This document shows positions 25,360 to 32,384 of a DNA stretch of 35,547 bases, piece by piece; the first letter of the stretch is position 1; every line of letters starts with the position of its first letter. The stretch spans positions 39,457 through 75,003 of the forward strand of contig NZ_FNNS01000020.1 of the NCBI RefSeq assembly GCF_900106795.1, in the 5' to 3' direction. Under the pieces are notes generated by a model. The model worked only from the letters and a program-made list of their open reading frames with translations, ran no database searches and had not been told where the DNA came from. The position numbers and the translations under genes were made by a program. The stretch is from Aequorivita viscosa (GTDB lineage Bacteria > Bacteroidota > Bacteroidia > Flavobacteriales > Flavobacteriaceae).

Positions 25360-25917
25360 TTACTTAAAAGTAAATAGGAAAATTGAGAACAAATATTTTA
25401 AAGGAGTCAATAGGCCTTTAAGTTTTTGATAGGCTAGGCTTTTTTGGGTTCTAACCGTGCTGGGGGTGATGTTGAGTTCTTCGGCGATTTCGTTATTGGT
25501 ATAGTTGTTTAGTGAAAGGGAAATTACTTTGGCTGCTTTTTTTGGTAGGGTGTCTATGGCTCTATAGAGTTGGGCATGGGTTTCTGCCGAAACCAGTTCA
25601 GCGAAAAAATAATCCTCCGACTGTTGGAGTTCATTGTCTAAGGGAGCAGCATTGGTGATTGTTTTATGGTGTTTGCTTTTTAAGTAGTTGAGGCAGTGGT
25701 TTTTGACAGCGGTATAAAAGTAGGCTTTGGTAGTGTTGTAGTTTGTAAATACTGGTTGCTTCTCCCATATTTTTATAAAAACCTCCTGAACGATGTCTTT
25801 GGAAGTATCCATATCATCAAGGTATTTATTGGCAAATAGGCACAAGGGCGGATAGAGGGTCTTAAAAAGCGACTTGTACCCCTCCAAATCCTTTGGATGT
25901 GATAAATACCTAGGCAT
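25360..25917 (-). CDS. ECF RNA polymerase sigma factor of the SusCD locus
   Basis: A 185-residue sigma-70 family protein. Region 2 is seen at about 10-80 (ANKYLDDMDTSKDIVQEVFI, then TTKAYFYTAVKNHCLNYLKS). Region 4 is at about 125-170 (LPKKAAKVISLSLNNYTNNE and TPSTVRTQKSLAYQKLK). There is no ATPase or extra domain, so it is a minimal FecI-like ECF factor. It is predicted to be held by the FecR protein encoded further along the strand and to transcribe the susC-susD-peptidase operon. The roughly 290 bp before its start are unusually structured (25918-26209), which suggests control at the RNA level as well. Confidence 0.93.
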   Translation of the reverse strand: MPRYLSHPKDLEGYKSLFKTLYPPLCLFANKYLDDMDTSKDIVQEVFIKIWEKQPVFTNYNTTKAYFYTAVKNHCLNYLKSKHHKTITNAAPLDNELQQSEDYFFAELVSAETHAQLYRAIDTLPKKAAKVISLSLNNYTNNEIAEELNITPSTVRTQKSLAYQKLKGLLTPLKYLFSIFLFTFK

Positions 25918-26209
25918 AGCATTGCGGTTTAAAGGGAATTTTTTCCCAGCGCTATTGGCACCGTTTTTACCTTATAAAAAGGCCACTGAATCGAGCTACA
26001 CGGAATAACTATCTGCTTTAAAACCGCAGAAAAAAGTAGGCTCGGAACTCAACTTACCGAACTGGGGTACTGGCATACCTTACCACGATAAGAGAGCCCA
26101 CGCCCGGGACGTGAGCCTTCTACTTATCCTCTCGTGGTTTTAAAAACGCCAGTTTTCAGTTCGAGATTCAAAGCGAATGCTTCTAGTTTTTTGCTCTTAG
26201 AAGAATCGC
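25918..26209 (-). ncRNA. Candidate structured RNA leader of the ECF sigma gene
   Basis: In minus-strand sense the region folds into nested helices. P1 pairs 26157-26163 with 26058-26064 (7 bp). P2 pairs 26148-26153 with 26069-26074. P3 pairs CCACG (26137-26133) with 26087-26083 and ATAAG with CTTAT, with a 5-nt bulge. P4 is 26116-26110 with 26102-26096. A hairpin lies at 26209-26173 and a CTGC/GCAG hairpin at 26029-26013. In P4 one pair is G-U on the minus strand but C-A on the plus strand, which favours minus-strand transcription. Sequence at 26016-26028 is complementary, with one bulge, to 25923-25934 just before the sigma start codon, so a switch over translation is possible. I do not recognise an Rfam family. 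No ORF is visible here. Confidence 0.5.
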
Positions 26210-26251
26210 AAATATATAACATCAACAAAAATAATAAAAATATTTAAATAT

Positions 26252-26263
26252 GGACTATAGTCC
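26252..26263. promoter_or_regulatory. Perfect palindrome, probable operator of the XRE gene
   Basis: GGACTATAGTCC is a 12-bp perfect palindrome ending 38 bp before the XRE start. It resembles the GACT..AGTC half-sites of restriction-modification controller (C-protein) boxes and fits a site for a dimeric HTH_3 regulator. Autoregulation is the likely meaning. Confidence 0.6.
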
Positions 26264-26301
26264 GTTGAAAATATCTAAGATTTTGAAGCTATTTGTATTC
26301 T

Positions 26302-26541
26302 ATGGCTACAAATTTGACGGGTATCGAACTTTTTGTTATTCAAAGGGTAAAAGAAGTTCGAATTGCTAAAGGATTAAGTCAAGAAAAATTATCTCTTGCA
26401 CTGAATAAAGGTGTAGGTTTTATTGGTGATAGAGAAGCTCCTTCCAAAAAAGCTAAATACAATATTAATCACTTGAATGAAATAGCTAAAGTTTTAGATT
26501 GTTCACCTAAGGATTTTTGGCCTGAGTGTCCTATAAAGTAA
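26302..26541 (+). CDS. XRE family helix-turn-helix regulator
   Basis: A 79-residue single-domain DNA-binding protein. The HTH runs from about residue 8 to 45 (IQRVKEVRIAKGLSQEKLSL, then GVGFIGDREAP). The tail NHLNEIAKVLDCSPKDFWP is typical of a small Bacteroidota HTH_3 family. The ATG at 26302 is preferred over the TTG three codons upstream. A palindromic operator-like site precedes it. It is convergent with the CBASS operon (80 bp between their stops), and there is no partner toxin or methylase beside it. It may be an autoregulated orphan or a controller of the island. Confidence 0.85.
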   Translation: MATNLTGIELFVIQRVKEVRIAKGLSQEKLSLALNKGVGFIGDREAPSKKAKYNINHLNEIAKVLDCSPKDFWPECPIK

Positions 26542-26620
26542 GAATTGCGATTTTTATTATTAACGAACAGTACCAACTTAATATTTACCTCTTTTAGATA
26601 AATTAGAGTCATAATTTTAT

Positions 26621-27061
26621 TTAGTGTTTAATTTCTCTCCCTAACCAAACTCCATATTTTTTATACCCTTGATAGTGCACGATCCATTCAGTAATCCATG
26701 GAATCATTTTATATAATGGTATTCCTCGAAATAGAGGTTTGTCAATGATTGGATGATATAAACATAACGACAAGTCCTTGTATAAATGAATATCATCATT
26801 GTATTTAATTGATTTGTCTTTTATGTAAATTCTATCATATCGGTAGTTTAAAAATGGTGAATAGTAAAGTTCTATATCATAACTTTTGTTTTTAAAATTT
26901 AAAGTTCCTTTTCCGAATAGTGCCTTATTTGGATGATGTATTTTTAAATCAAGCCATTCAAAATAATTTTCCACAAGTGCTTTTTCAGTATTTAAAAATA
27001 CACACCAATTTTTCTTAATATCAGATATTCTACTTGCCTCCAAAGCTGTGATGAGGTTCAT
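26621..27061 (-). CDS. CBASS-associated E2-like conjugating protein (type II-short Cap2-like)
   Basis: A 146-residue protein with the pattern of prokaryotic E2 folds linked to CD-NTases: a beta-meander (GTLNFKNKSYDIELYYSP), then LSLCLYHP with the probable catalytic Cys100 and His103, and the typical ending ITEWIVHYQGYKKYGVWLG. There is no E1 or JAB peptidase domain, which distinguishes type II-short from full type II CBASS. In such systems the E2 primes the CD-NTase by conjugation through its C-terminus. It overlaps the CD-NTase gene by 32 bp, so they are co-translated, and is the last gene of the minus-strand operon. Confidence 0.8.
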   Translation of the reverse strand: MNLITALEASRISDIKKNWCVFLNTEKALVENYFEWLDLKIHHPNKALFGKGTLNFKNKSYDIELYYSPFLNYRYDRIYIKDKSIKYNDDIHLYKDLSLCLYHPIIDKPLFRGIPLYKMIPWITEWIVHYQGYKKYGVWLGREIKH

Positions 27062-28202
27062 TCTTTATTCCTTTGTTTATATTGATATTTCCTTTAGAAT
27101 CTGTCATAGCATTATTCCCAATAATTAAACCACTTGAACGTGTAAAATCATCGTCTGAATTTTTTGAAAACATTTTAATTTGTTCAGTAAGTGATTTTTT
27201 ATAAATTCCTTCGCCAAATAATTCTATATAGTCTGTATTACTTGTTTCAAATGAGTTTTTAAGACTTTGCCATTTTTTATGAAAATCAGAAATGAAATTA
27301 TAAAAGCTATTATAATGATTTTGAGTCCATGAATCCGTAAAATCTTCTTCAATGTTTACAGGATTTAAAACTTTAAATTTACACCCTGTTTTAATTGAGT
27401 CTAAGTAACTATCTTTAATTTTTTGGGTTACATTATCTATTGCATCAAAAATTGAATCTTCGCCATCATATAGCTTTGCTACAAGAGTGGTAATTACAAT
27501 ACTTGAAACTCGATAATCTTTGTTTTTAAAATAAATATCTCTATATCTTTTAATAAGCTGTACTGCTCTTTGGAGTGGTGTTTTTATATAAAATTCTTCA
27601 GGTAATGGTTCTGTTTCTACTTTAGCTTCCAATAACACTTTGGAATACATTCTTAATAAAGAAGTATCAACAGAATTAGCGATATTAAGAAACCAATTTG
27701 CAAATCCTTTAGGGTTTCCAGAAGACCAATTTCTTAATGCTTTTTCAGGTATTTTAATTTTTTCTTTATCCATACTATCAGGCATACATGCTGGTAAAAT
27801 GTCCATGTGAAAATCGCTTTTATAATTAAGCCTTACACATCTTGGTTTTTTTTCCATTATGGATTTATAATATGTATCTTTTTCTAATGCTTTTATCAAG
27901 GCATTATATACTTGCTCTGGCGAATAATTATAATACAAATCATATATGTGAAGAACAGTATCTAAATCAAAATCTTCATCATTTATTGGCTTAACAGTAG
28001 TGCCTATTCTTTTTGAACCTTGTGCATAAATTTCAATTTCTAATGGGGCAAAAAAATCATCATCTTTTTTTAATGCTTCGGCTACCGAATGATATGCACT
28101 TTCCATTCTTTCAAGCCTTGTTTTATCTAATTGAAGTTCTTGCGCTATTCTTGCTAAAAGCTCTTCTCGTTGTAGTCTGTAATCTTTAAATATGTCTATC
28201 AT
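27030..28202 (-). CDS. CBASS cyclic oligonucleotide synthase (CD-NTase, cGAS/DncV-like)
   Basis: A 390-residue nucleotidyltransferase. The pol-beta-like active site is intact: Gly62-Ser63 in YAQGSKRIGT, the metal-binding Asp79 and Asp81 in DFDLDT, and the third carboxylate Asp134 in FHMDILPA. CD-NTases make cyclic di- or trinucleotides after phage infection to activate a downstream effector. The clade and product cannot be read reliably by eye. The C-terminal tail ends SFGGK, and a terminal Gly is where E2/Cap2 conjugation takes place in related systems, here with one additional Lys. The gene follows the NUDIX gene by 3 bp and overlaps the E2 gene. Confidence 0.9.
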   Translation of the reverse strand: MIDIFKDYRLQREELLARIAQELQLDKTRLERMESAYHSVAEALKKDDDFFAPLEIEIYAQGSKRIGTTVKPINDEDFDLDTVLHIYDLYYNYSPEQVYNALIKALEKDTYYKSIMEKKPRCVRLNYKSDFHMDILPACMPDSMDKEKIKIPEKALRNWSSGNPKGFANWFLNIANSVDTSLLRMYSKVLLEAKVETEPLPEEFYIKTPLQRAVQLIKRYRDIYFKNKDYRVSSIVITTLVAKLYDGEDSIFDAIDNVTQKIKDSYLDSIKTGCKFKVLNPVNIEEDFTDSWTQNHYNSFYNFISDFHKKWQSLKNSFETSNTDYIELFGEGIYKKSLTEQIKMFSKNSDDDFTRSSGLIIGNNAMTDSKGNININKGIKNEPHHSFGGK

Positions 28203-28205
28203 TTT

Positions 28206-28952
28206 TTAAAATTTTTGATTGATTAGTAATTTTGTTTGCGCTCCAATACGAGCAATTTGTTTTCCATTTTTCATAAATCGTAATTGTCTAATATCATCAG
28301 AACTTACTATTGCATAACCCTTTTTCAGTTTGGTCTTATTCTGGTTTAAAGCTTTAAGTGCTTCTTTCTGTTTTTCATTTGGTAGTAATTCAAAAACATC
28401 ATAAACAAGAATTTCAAAACAGCTAAAAAACTCACTCCATTTTAAGTGTTTTGAAAACCTTCTAATGTGTTTATATTTTATTTGGCTGAATACTTTACTA
28501 TCTAAAATTGAAGTGTTAATTAGTTCTTCATTAAATTCTCTTTCGCCACTAACTTCTCTTTCTTTTCCTTCATCAAACCATTTTATGACTTTGACAACAT
28601 TTTTACCAGTAACTTTAAATCGCAAATCTCCATTACTTTCTGAATCTACATCTAATCCATTTTTTCTATTATCAGGCGAAAATCCCCAATCATTAAATAG
28701 TTTATCATCTCCATAGCGTTTATAAACACCACCAACTGGTTGTAGTTGATTTTCTATTCTTCTGTTAAGAACAAGTAGGTAATTGTCTGTGTCAGGTATT
28801 TGAATTTTAAAAAGATAACTGATTGAGAATCTTATATCTTTACTTCTATACTTTCCGAATAAAGTTTTTAAATAAAGACTTAACATGTCTTTATTTTCCC
28901 ATAGTTTAACTACGGATTTTGTAAAAATTGTTTTAAGTAATGATTCTATCAT
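28206..28952 (-). CDS. SMODS-associated NUDIX protein, CBASS effector or accessory (Cap16-like without TM)
   Basis: A 248-residue protein. A strand-rich core with LQPVGGVYKRYGDD (about residues 70-83) and the helix EREVSGEREFNEELI (about 132-146), which keeps the NUDIX REx2EE signature, identifies the SMODS-associated NUDIX (Sa_NUDIX) family. In TM-NUDIX CBASS effectors the domain is fused to N-terminal membrane helices. Here the N-terminus (MIESLLKTIFTKSVVKLWEN) is amphipathic at most. The gene immediately upstream instead encodes a 51-residue single-span protein, possibly the missing membrane part. Likely role: recognising the cyclic nucleotide and triggering membrane damage. It lies 3 bp before the CD-NTase gene. 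Confidence 0.78.
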   Translation of the reverse strand: MIESLLKTIFTKSVVKLWENKDMLSLYLKTLFGKYRSKDIRFSISYLFKIQIPDTDNYLLVLNRRIENQLQPVGGVYKRYGDDKLFNDWGFSPDNRKNGLDVDSESNGDLRFKVTGKNVVKVIKWFDEGKEREVSGEREFNEELINTSILDSKVFSQIKYKHIRRFSKHLKWSEFFSCFEILVYDVFELLPNEKQKEALKALNQNKTKLKKGYAIVSSDDIRQLRFMKNGKQIARIGAQTKLLINQKF

Positions 28953-29011
28953 ATATTTTATTTTTCTTAAAAAATGGCAGTCCCATTTCTGAGACTACCA
29001 ACATTATTCTC

Positions 29012-29167
29012 CTATTTTGAAGATTCGATAATAGAAGCTATACTACCAATAACAACTAAAAAGGCAAGACTATAAGTCAAAACTTTTGCTAAATCTCCAT
29101 TAGCATCTACACAGTTGTTTTTATAGCAAAAACTTATATTATCTTTTGATAAATTAATTTTACTCAT
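29012..29167 (-). CDS. Small single-pass membrane protein in the CBASS operon
   Basis: A 51-residue protein read directly from the sequence, starting MSKINLSKDNISFCYKNNCV. It has one membrane span at about residues 28-47 (LTYSLAFLVVIGSIASII), a polar 27-residue N-terminus with Cys14 and Cys19, and a short acidic tail ending ESSK. No family is recognised. It lies 59 bp upstream of the NUDIX gene on the same strand. Because TM-NUDIX effectors normally carry their own membrane helices and this NUDIX protein has none, this gene may supply the membrane-embedded part. An alternative is an antitoxin-like or accessory peptide. Confidence 0.6.
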   Translation of the reverse strand: MSKINLSKDNISFCYKNNCVDANGDLAKVLTYSLAFLVVIGSIASIIESSK

Positions 29168-29228
29168 AAAATTAATTTTGTTTGCTTTTCACTACCAGCA
29201 GAAAAACTTTGCCGAACACGTAATAGTG

Positions 29229-29405
29229 TTATTTCTTTTCTTTTCTAACTCCTTTGAATGGTTTGTTGTCAGAAGTCTTTACATCCATAAACCTACCCGT
29301 GTCTGAATCACGTTTTACCCAAGAATCTGTTTTTGGGTTATAAGTCTGTGAACGATCTCTAACAGCACCCTTTCTGGAATTATCCTTTGGTGGATTTGTC
29401 GCCAT
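29229..29405 (-). CDS. Small basic protein at the head of the CBASS operon
   Basis: A 58-residue, strongly basic soluble protein (MATNPPKDNSRKGAVRDRSQ, then TYNPKTDSWVKRD, TGRFMDVK and PFKGVRKEK). The pattern (RxGAVRDRSQ, NPKT, WVKRD, GRFMD, PFKGVRKE) is one I have seen as a short conserved hypothetical in many bacteria, but no function is established. It is probably nucleic-acid or acid binding by charge alone. The ATG at 29405 was chosen because conservation begins there. It is the first gene after the divergent promoter region and lies 61 bp before the 51-aa membrane gene. Confidence 0.65.
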   Translation of the reverse strand: MATNPPKDNSRKGAVRDRSQTYNPKTDSWVKRDSDTGRFMDVKTSDNKPFKGVRKEKK

Positions 29406-29476
29406 CTTTATATAATTTATATTCAACAATATTCTTTTAACTTCTCGACATAAAAGATTTGACGGAAATGAAATAC

Positions 29477-29557
29477 ACTTCATAAGTATAAATGAAAAAG
29501 CGTGACATCATTATTTTTTCTTAAATTGTCACGGATTTTTATTTAGATTAGTGAAAG
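29477..29557. promoter_or_regulatory. Divergent promoter region with oppositely facing TGTCACG boxes
   Basis: TGTCACG on the plus strand (29527-29533) faces the sigma gene, and the same heptamer on the minus strand (29507-29501) faces the CBASS operon, 19 bp apart. The similarity extends beyond the box. Over 31 bp reading outward the two sides match at 22 positions, including TTTT, ATTTA and a TGAA block 18-25 bp after the heptamer. This fits two promoters read by the same alternative sigma factor, with TGTCACG as the -35 element, but it would also fit an operator for a dimer. If it is a promoter, the sigma mRNA would be almost leaderless. Confidence 0.55.
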
Positions 29558-30205
29558 ATGCAATTAGATGAATTAGAAGAAGTGTTATTAACTATATCAT
29601 ACAAAGAAGATGATGAAAAATCTTCATTAGATGCTTTTAATACTATATATAGAGCCTACAGTAAGTTGCTTTCGGCTATCGTAAAAAGTAACTTGAAGAA
29701 AATGGGGATTTACAATCAACAACTTTATGAAGCAACAATCAACAATGTTTTCATCAAGTTATATGAAAACCCATTATCGTTTGAAATACCAAAAAATGCA
29801 AAAAATGATAATTGCTTTAAAGCCTGGTTATCTGTTGTCGCCAGTAACGAAATAAAAAAACTTATTAAAGAATATTATAACAAGGAAAAGTTGCTGGAAG
29901 TAATAAGTGATGAACCAGTTATTGAAAGCGAAGATATTAATGAAGAATTAGCAGATAGTGTCAATAAAAAATTAATGATTGATGCTTTAAATTCATTAAG
30001 TGAACGAGATAAAGCTATAATGTTTACTTTATATAATTATTATGAAGAAGGCAGAAAAACTCCAACAAATGTCTTAAATGATTTATGCAAATTGCACAAT
30101 ACAACAAAATTAAACATTAGAAAAATTAAAGAAAGAAGTGAGAAAAAAATTATTGAATTTTTTGCACAACATTCACAATTAAAACCTTTAAAAAATGTCA
30201 AATAA
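29558..30205 (+). CDS. Sigma-70 family (ECF-like) factor of the CBASS-linked regulatory operon
   Basis: A 215-residue protein. Region 2 is recognisable at about 25-110 (AFNTIYRAYSKLLSAIVK, then VFIKLYEN, FKAWLSVVASNEIKKLI) and region 4 at about 145-195 (LNSLSERDKAIMFTLYNYYE and NIRKIKERSEKKI). It is more divergent than the Sus-locus ECF factor and has no linked FecR. It starts a three-gene operon with a 101-aa charged protein (11-bp overlap) and an ImmA/IrrE peptidase, divergent from CBASS. The promoter boxes shared by both operons suggest that it transcribes both. An unusual transcription factor without sigma activity cannot be excluded. Confidence 0.75.
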   Translation: MQLDELEEVLLTISYKEDDEKSSLDAFNTIYRAYSKLLSAIVKSNLKKMGIYNQQLYEATINNVFIKLYENPLSFEIPKNAKNDNCFKAWLSVVASNEIKKLIKEYYNKEKLLEVISDEPVIESEDINEELADSVNKKLMIDALNSLSERDKAIMFTLYNYYEEGRKTPTNVLNDLCKLHNTTKLNIRKIKERSEKKIIEFFAQHSQLKPLKNVK

Positions 30206-30500
30206 AAAGTTAATTGATTTATTTAAGTCTAAAGGTTTACTGTTTCCTTCAAATGATGAAGAAATTGAAGAATTTGAAAATTCTGAAAATATCTTAAATG
30301 AAACACCTTTAGATTGGGACAATCCATCTGACATATTAAAAAGAGGGTATTTAAAACTTACTAACTTCAATTTAGAGAACGATGCTGTTTCATCTGACGA
30401 AATTCAAAACTTATCAAGAGCTGCAAGAGAAGGTAAAGAAATTTCAGAAAAAGTCAGTAAAAAAATGTTAGAGGATAAAAATGCAAGTAAAAAAAAGTAA
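30195..30500 (+). CDS. Small charged protein between sigma factor and ImmA/IrrE peptidase; candidate anti-sigma
   Basis: A 101-residue soluble protein with no recognised domain. The N-terminal part is acidic (SNDEEIEEFENSENILNE), the middle contains DWDNPSDILKRGYLKLT, and the C-terminus is helical and basic (NLSRAAREGKEISEKVSKKM). It overlaps the sigma gene by 11 bp and the peptidase gene by 20 bp, so all three products are made together. By analogy with ImmR/ImmA and CapH/CapP pairs, the middle protein of such an operon is the natural target of the peptidase. An anti-sigma role is my inference. Confidence 0.6.
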   Translation: MSNKKLIDLFKSKGLLFPSNDEEIEEFENSENILNETPLDWDNPSDILKRGYLKLTNFNLENDAVSSDEIQNLSRAAREGKEISEKVSKKMLEDKNASKKK

Positions 30501-31302
30501 TTCATTTTTAAGTGATTTTGAAAAAGAGGAAATTGAAAATCTTGCAGAATATATATCTTTAAGTTATTTTCAAAAAGGTCCTGTTGATGTTGAGTTAATA
30601 GCAGAAAAAGAAAACATCTCTTTTTGTTATGGTAATTATGAGGAATCTTACGATGGTTTACTTGAACACGAATATGGAAGTTTTCATATTTATATAAACA
30701 TTGACAGATTACAACACGCTTATACTGAAAGAGCAAGATTTACGTTTGCTCATGAATTAGGGCATTATTTTATTGATAGACATAGAAACGCATTATCAAA
30801 AGGACTTATAAACAGTCATCCATCTTTCACAGGGTTTGTTTCTGATATAAAAATGGAACGTGAAGCAGATTACTTCGCTTCATGCTTATTAATTCCAAAA
30901 AAATGGGTTCAAGAATATTGCTTTAAAAAATCTTTTTCATTTAGAATTATTCAAGAACTATCCAAATTGCATCAAGTTAGCTTAACAGCTACTGCAATAA
31001 GGTTTGCTATTATAGGATGCCATCCAATAATGGTAGTTTGTTCTCAAAACAATCGAGTTAAATGGTATTGGAGTACTTCTGATTTTCCTTTTTGGACTTT
31101 AAAACACGGTAAAGAAAAAGTGCCAGTTGATACCGCTGTTGGCGAATATTTTTTAAATGGAACAAAATATGATTCTTCTGAAACTGTTTATGCGGATGAT
31201 TGGTTCAAAGTAAAATTTCAAGATGATTATGACAGAAAATTTTATGAGCAATGTATTTATGGTTATGATAACACTGTTATAAGTATTTTGTGGGAGGATT
31301 AA
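30481..31302 (+). CDS. ImmA/IrrE family metallopeptidase
   Basis: A 273-residue cytoplasmic zinc protease. The HExxH motif is at residues 91-95 (TFAHELGHYF), and the third ligand is probably Glu128 in MEREADYFASCLLIP, both typical of ImmA/IrrE. The C-terminal 120 residues (from about 155) are a separate domain with several Trp and Tyr residues (WYWSTSDFPFW) and may be a sensor. Family members cleave repressors or anti-sigma-like proteins in response to DNA damage or other stress. It closes the operon begun by the sigma factor and overlaps the preceding gene by 20 bp. Its likely substrate is that 101-aa protein. Confidence 0.88.
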   Translation: MQVKKSNSFLSDFEKEEIENLAEYISLSYFQKGPVDVELIAEKENISFCYGNYEESYDGLLEHEYGSFHIYINIDRLQHAYTERARFTFAHELGHYFIDRHRNALSKGLINSHPSFTGFVSDIKMEREADYFASCLLIPKKWVQEYCFKKSFSFRIIQELSKLHQVSLTATAIRFAIIGCHPIMVVCSQNNRVKWYWSTSDFPFWTLKHGKEKVPVDTAVGEYFLNGTKYDSSETVYADDWFKVKFQDDYDRKFYEQCIYGYDNTVISILWED

Positions 31303-31441
31303 TACAGCTTATACTTGCTTTATAATAGTGTGATATTTTTTAAAAAATTGTTATTTCGTTTTGAACTAGTGATTTATGATTCTTGGCACCAGGGTTAAGC
31401 CTGGCAACCATAAAAGGCAGGTTTGATTTGTTTCGATGGCG

Positions 31442-31717
31442 GGGGTTGAATGGCTTTGATGTTTGTTTTGGGGACGGTGGGGACAATGGAGATATTGGGG
31501 ACAATGGGATACGGCTAATAAACCGGAAAAGGCTGTTTTGATTTACCGCCACAGATGAGATAGTTGGAAGGTTTAATGTAGCATGGGGTTGATGTTTTTT
31601 TTGGGGGGACGGTGGGGACAATGGAGATATTGGGGACAATGGGATACGGCTTATAAACCGGAGAAGGTAGTTTTGATTTGCGACCACCGAGAAGGTAGTT
31701 GGGAAGTTTAATTTAGT
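31442..31717. repeat. Tandem duplication of a ~135-bp G-rich unit
   Basis: Two imperfect direct copies (31442-31582 and 31585-31717) share GGGACGGTGGGGACAATGGA, GGACAATGGGATACGGCT and TAAACCGG.GAAGG, and end TAGTTGG.A.GTTTAAT.TAG. The same GGGACGGTGGGGAC core flanks the four-helix-bundle gene at 24481 and 25287. No four-helix gene lies here. The unit looks non-coding: the open frame across it only mirrors the repeat. Confidence 0.8.
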
Positions 31718-32384
31718 AGGGTATACTTAACTAATCATTGATTTGCTTCTAATTTATAAGGCCGGCGCTTTTTCTTTTTATTAATCATAAGAAAATTACT
31801 ATGTTTGGTAAACTCCCCGATTAAAAGCACCCTTACTATTTTGCTTCGCTAATAGAAGGCTAATTTTCTAAGTTAACCCAATTTCGAAAACAATATGAAC
31901 ATCAAAAACCATAAAGAAACTATTGCATATCCGAAATTAATCCGATAAAATTAAAAACAGATAATTAAATTCCGAACAAACTTTGCCCCAACCCTAAAGG
32001 GTGGTTTTTATCTAAACGGATAAATAAATAAATTGAGATTTTTTGTCTCTTTAGGGTCAGAACTGACTCCCATCGAAATCCTATTTATTAATAATTAATG
32101 TAAATTTACATTGCTCTAGAAATAAATTCAAACATACGAGGGCGGGGCAAACAAAAAATCGGCATTGCATTATCGATTTTTAATTGTTATGACTAAAAGC
32201 GGATATGCAAATACGTTTTAATGAAGAGAAAATTCTATAACTCACGTAAAATAAAATTCGTGATCTCGGGCTTGCCAGGGTGAGTGGGTTACGTCTTTCA
32301 GTCCCGATAACTATCAGAACATTGTTAAAACTTAGTCGGACATATCCAATTATAAATTCTATTTAAATCTAAAATTTTCAACTA
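31718..32384. other. Non-coding region before the VCBS protein gene
   Basis: AT-rich sequence without a supported gene. I note a short hairpin (ACCCTAAAGGGT, about 31989-32000), a 16-bp perfect palindrome AATGTAAATTTACATT at 32097-32112, and no clear TAnnTTTG box near the next gene. The palindrome could be a regulator site. Confidence 0.4.

Noticed and set aside
26148-26175. GTTCGAG near a stem, considered as a tRNA T-arm
   Set aside because: No 5-bp T-stem, anticodon arm or acceptor stem can be drawn; the bases belong to helix P1 of the leader structure.
31340-31687. 115-codon minus-strand frame rich in Pro and Ser
   Set aside because: It is simply the translation of the duplicated G-rich DNA repeat; the peptide repeats because the DNA does.
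31442-31717. Repeats considered as a CRISPR array
   Set aside because: Only two imperfect units of ~135 bp, no short regular repeats with unique spacers and no cas genes.
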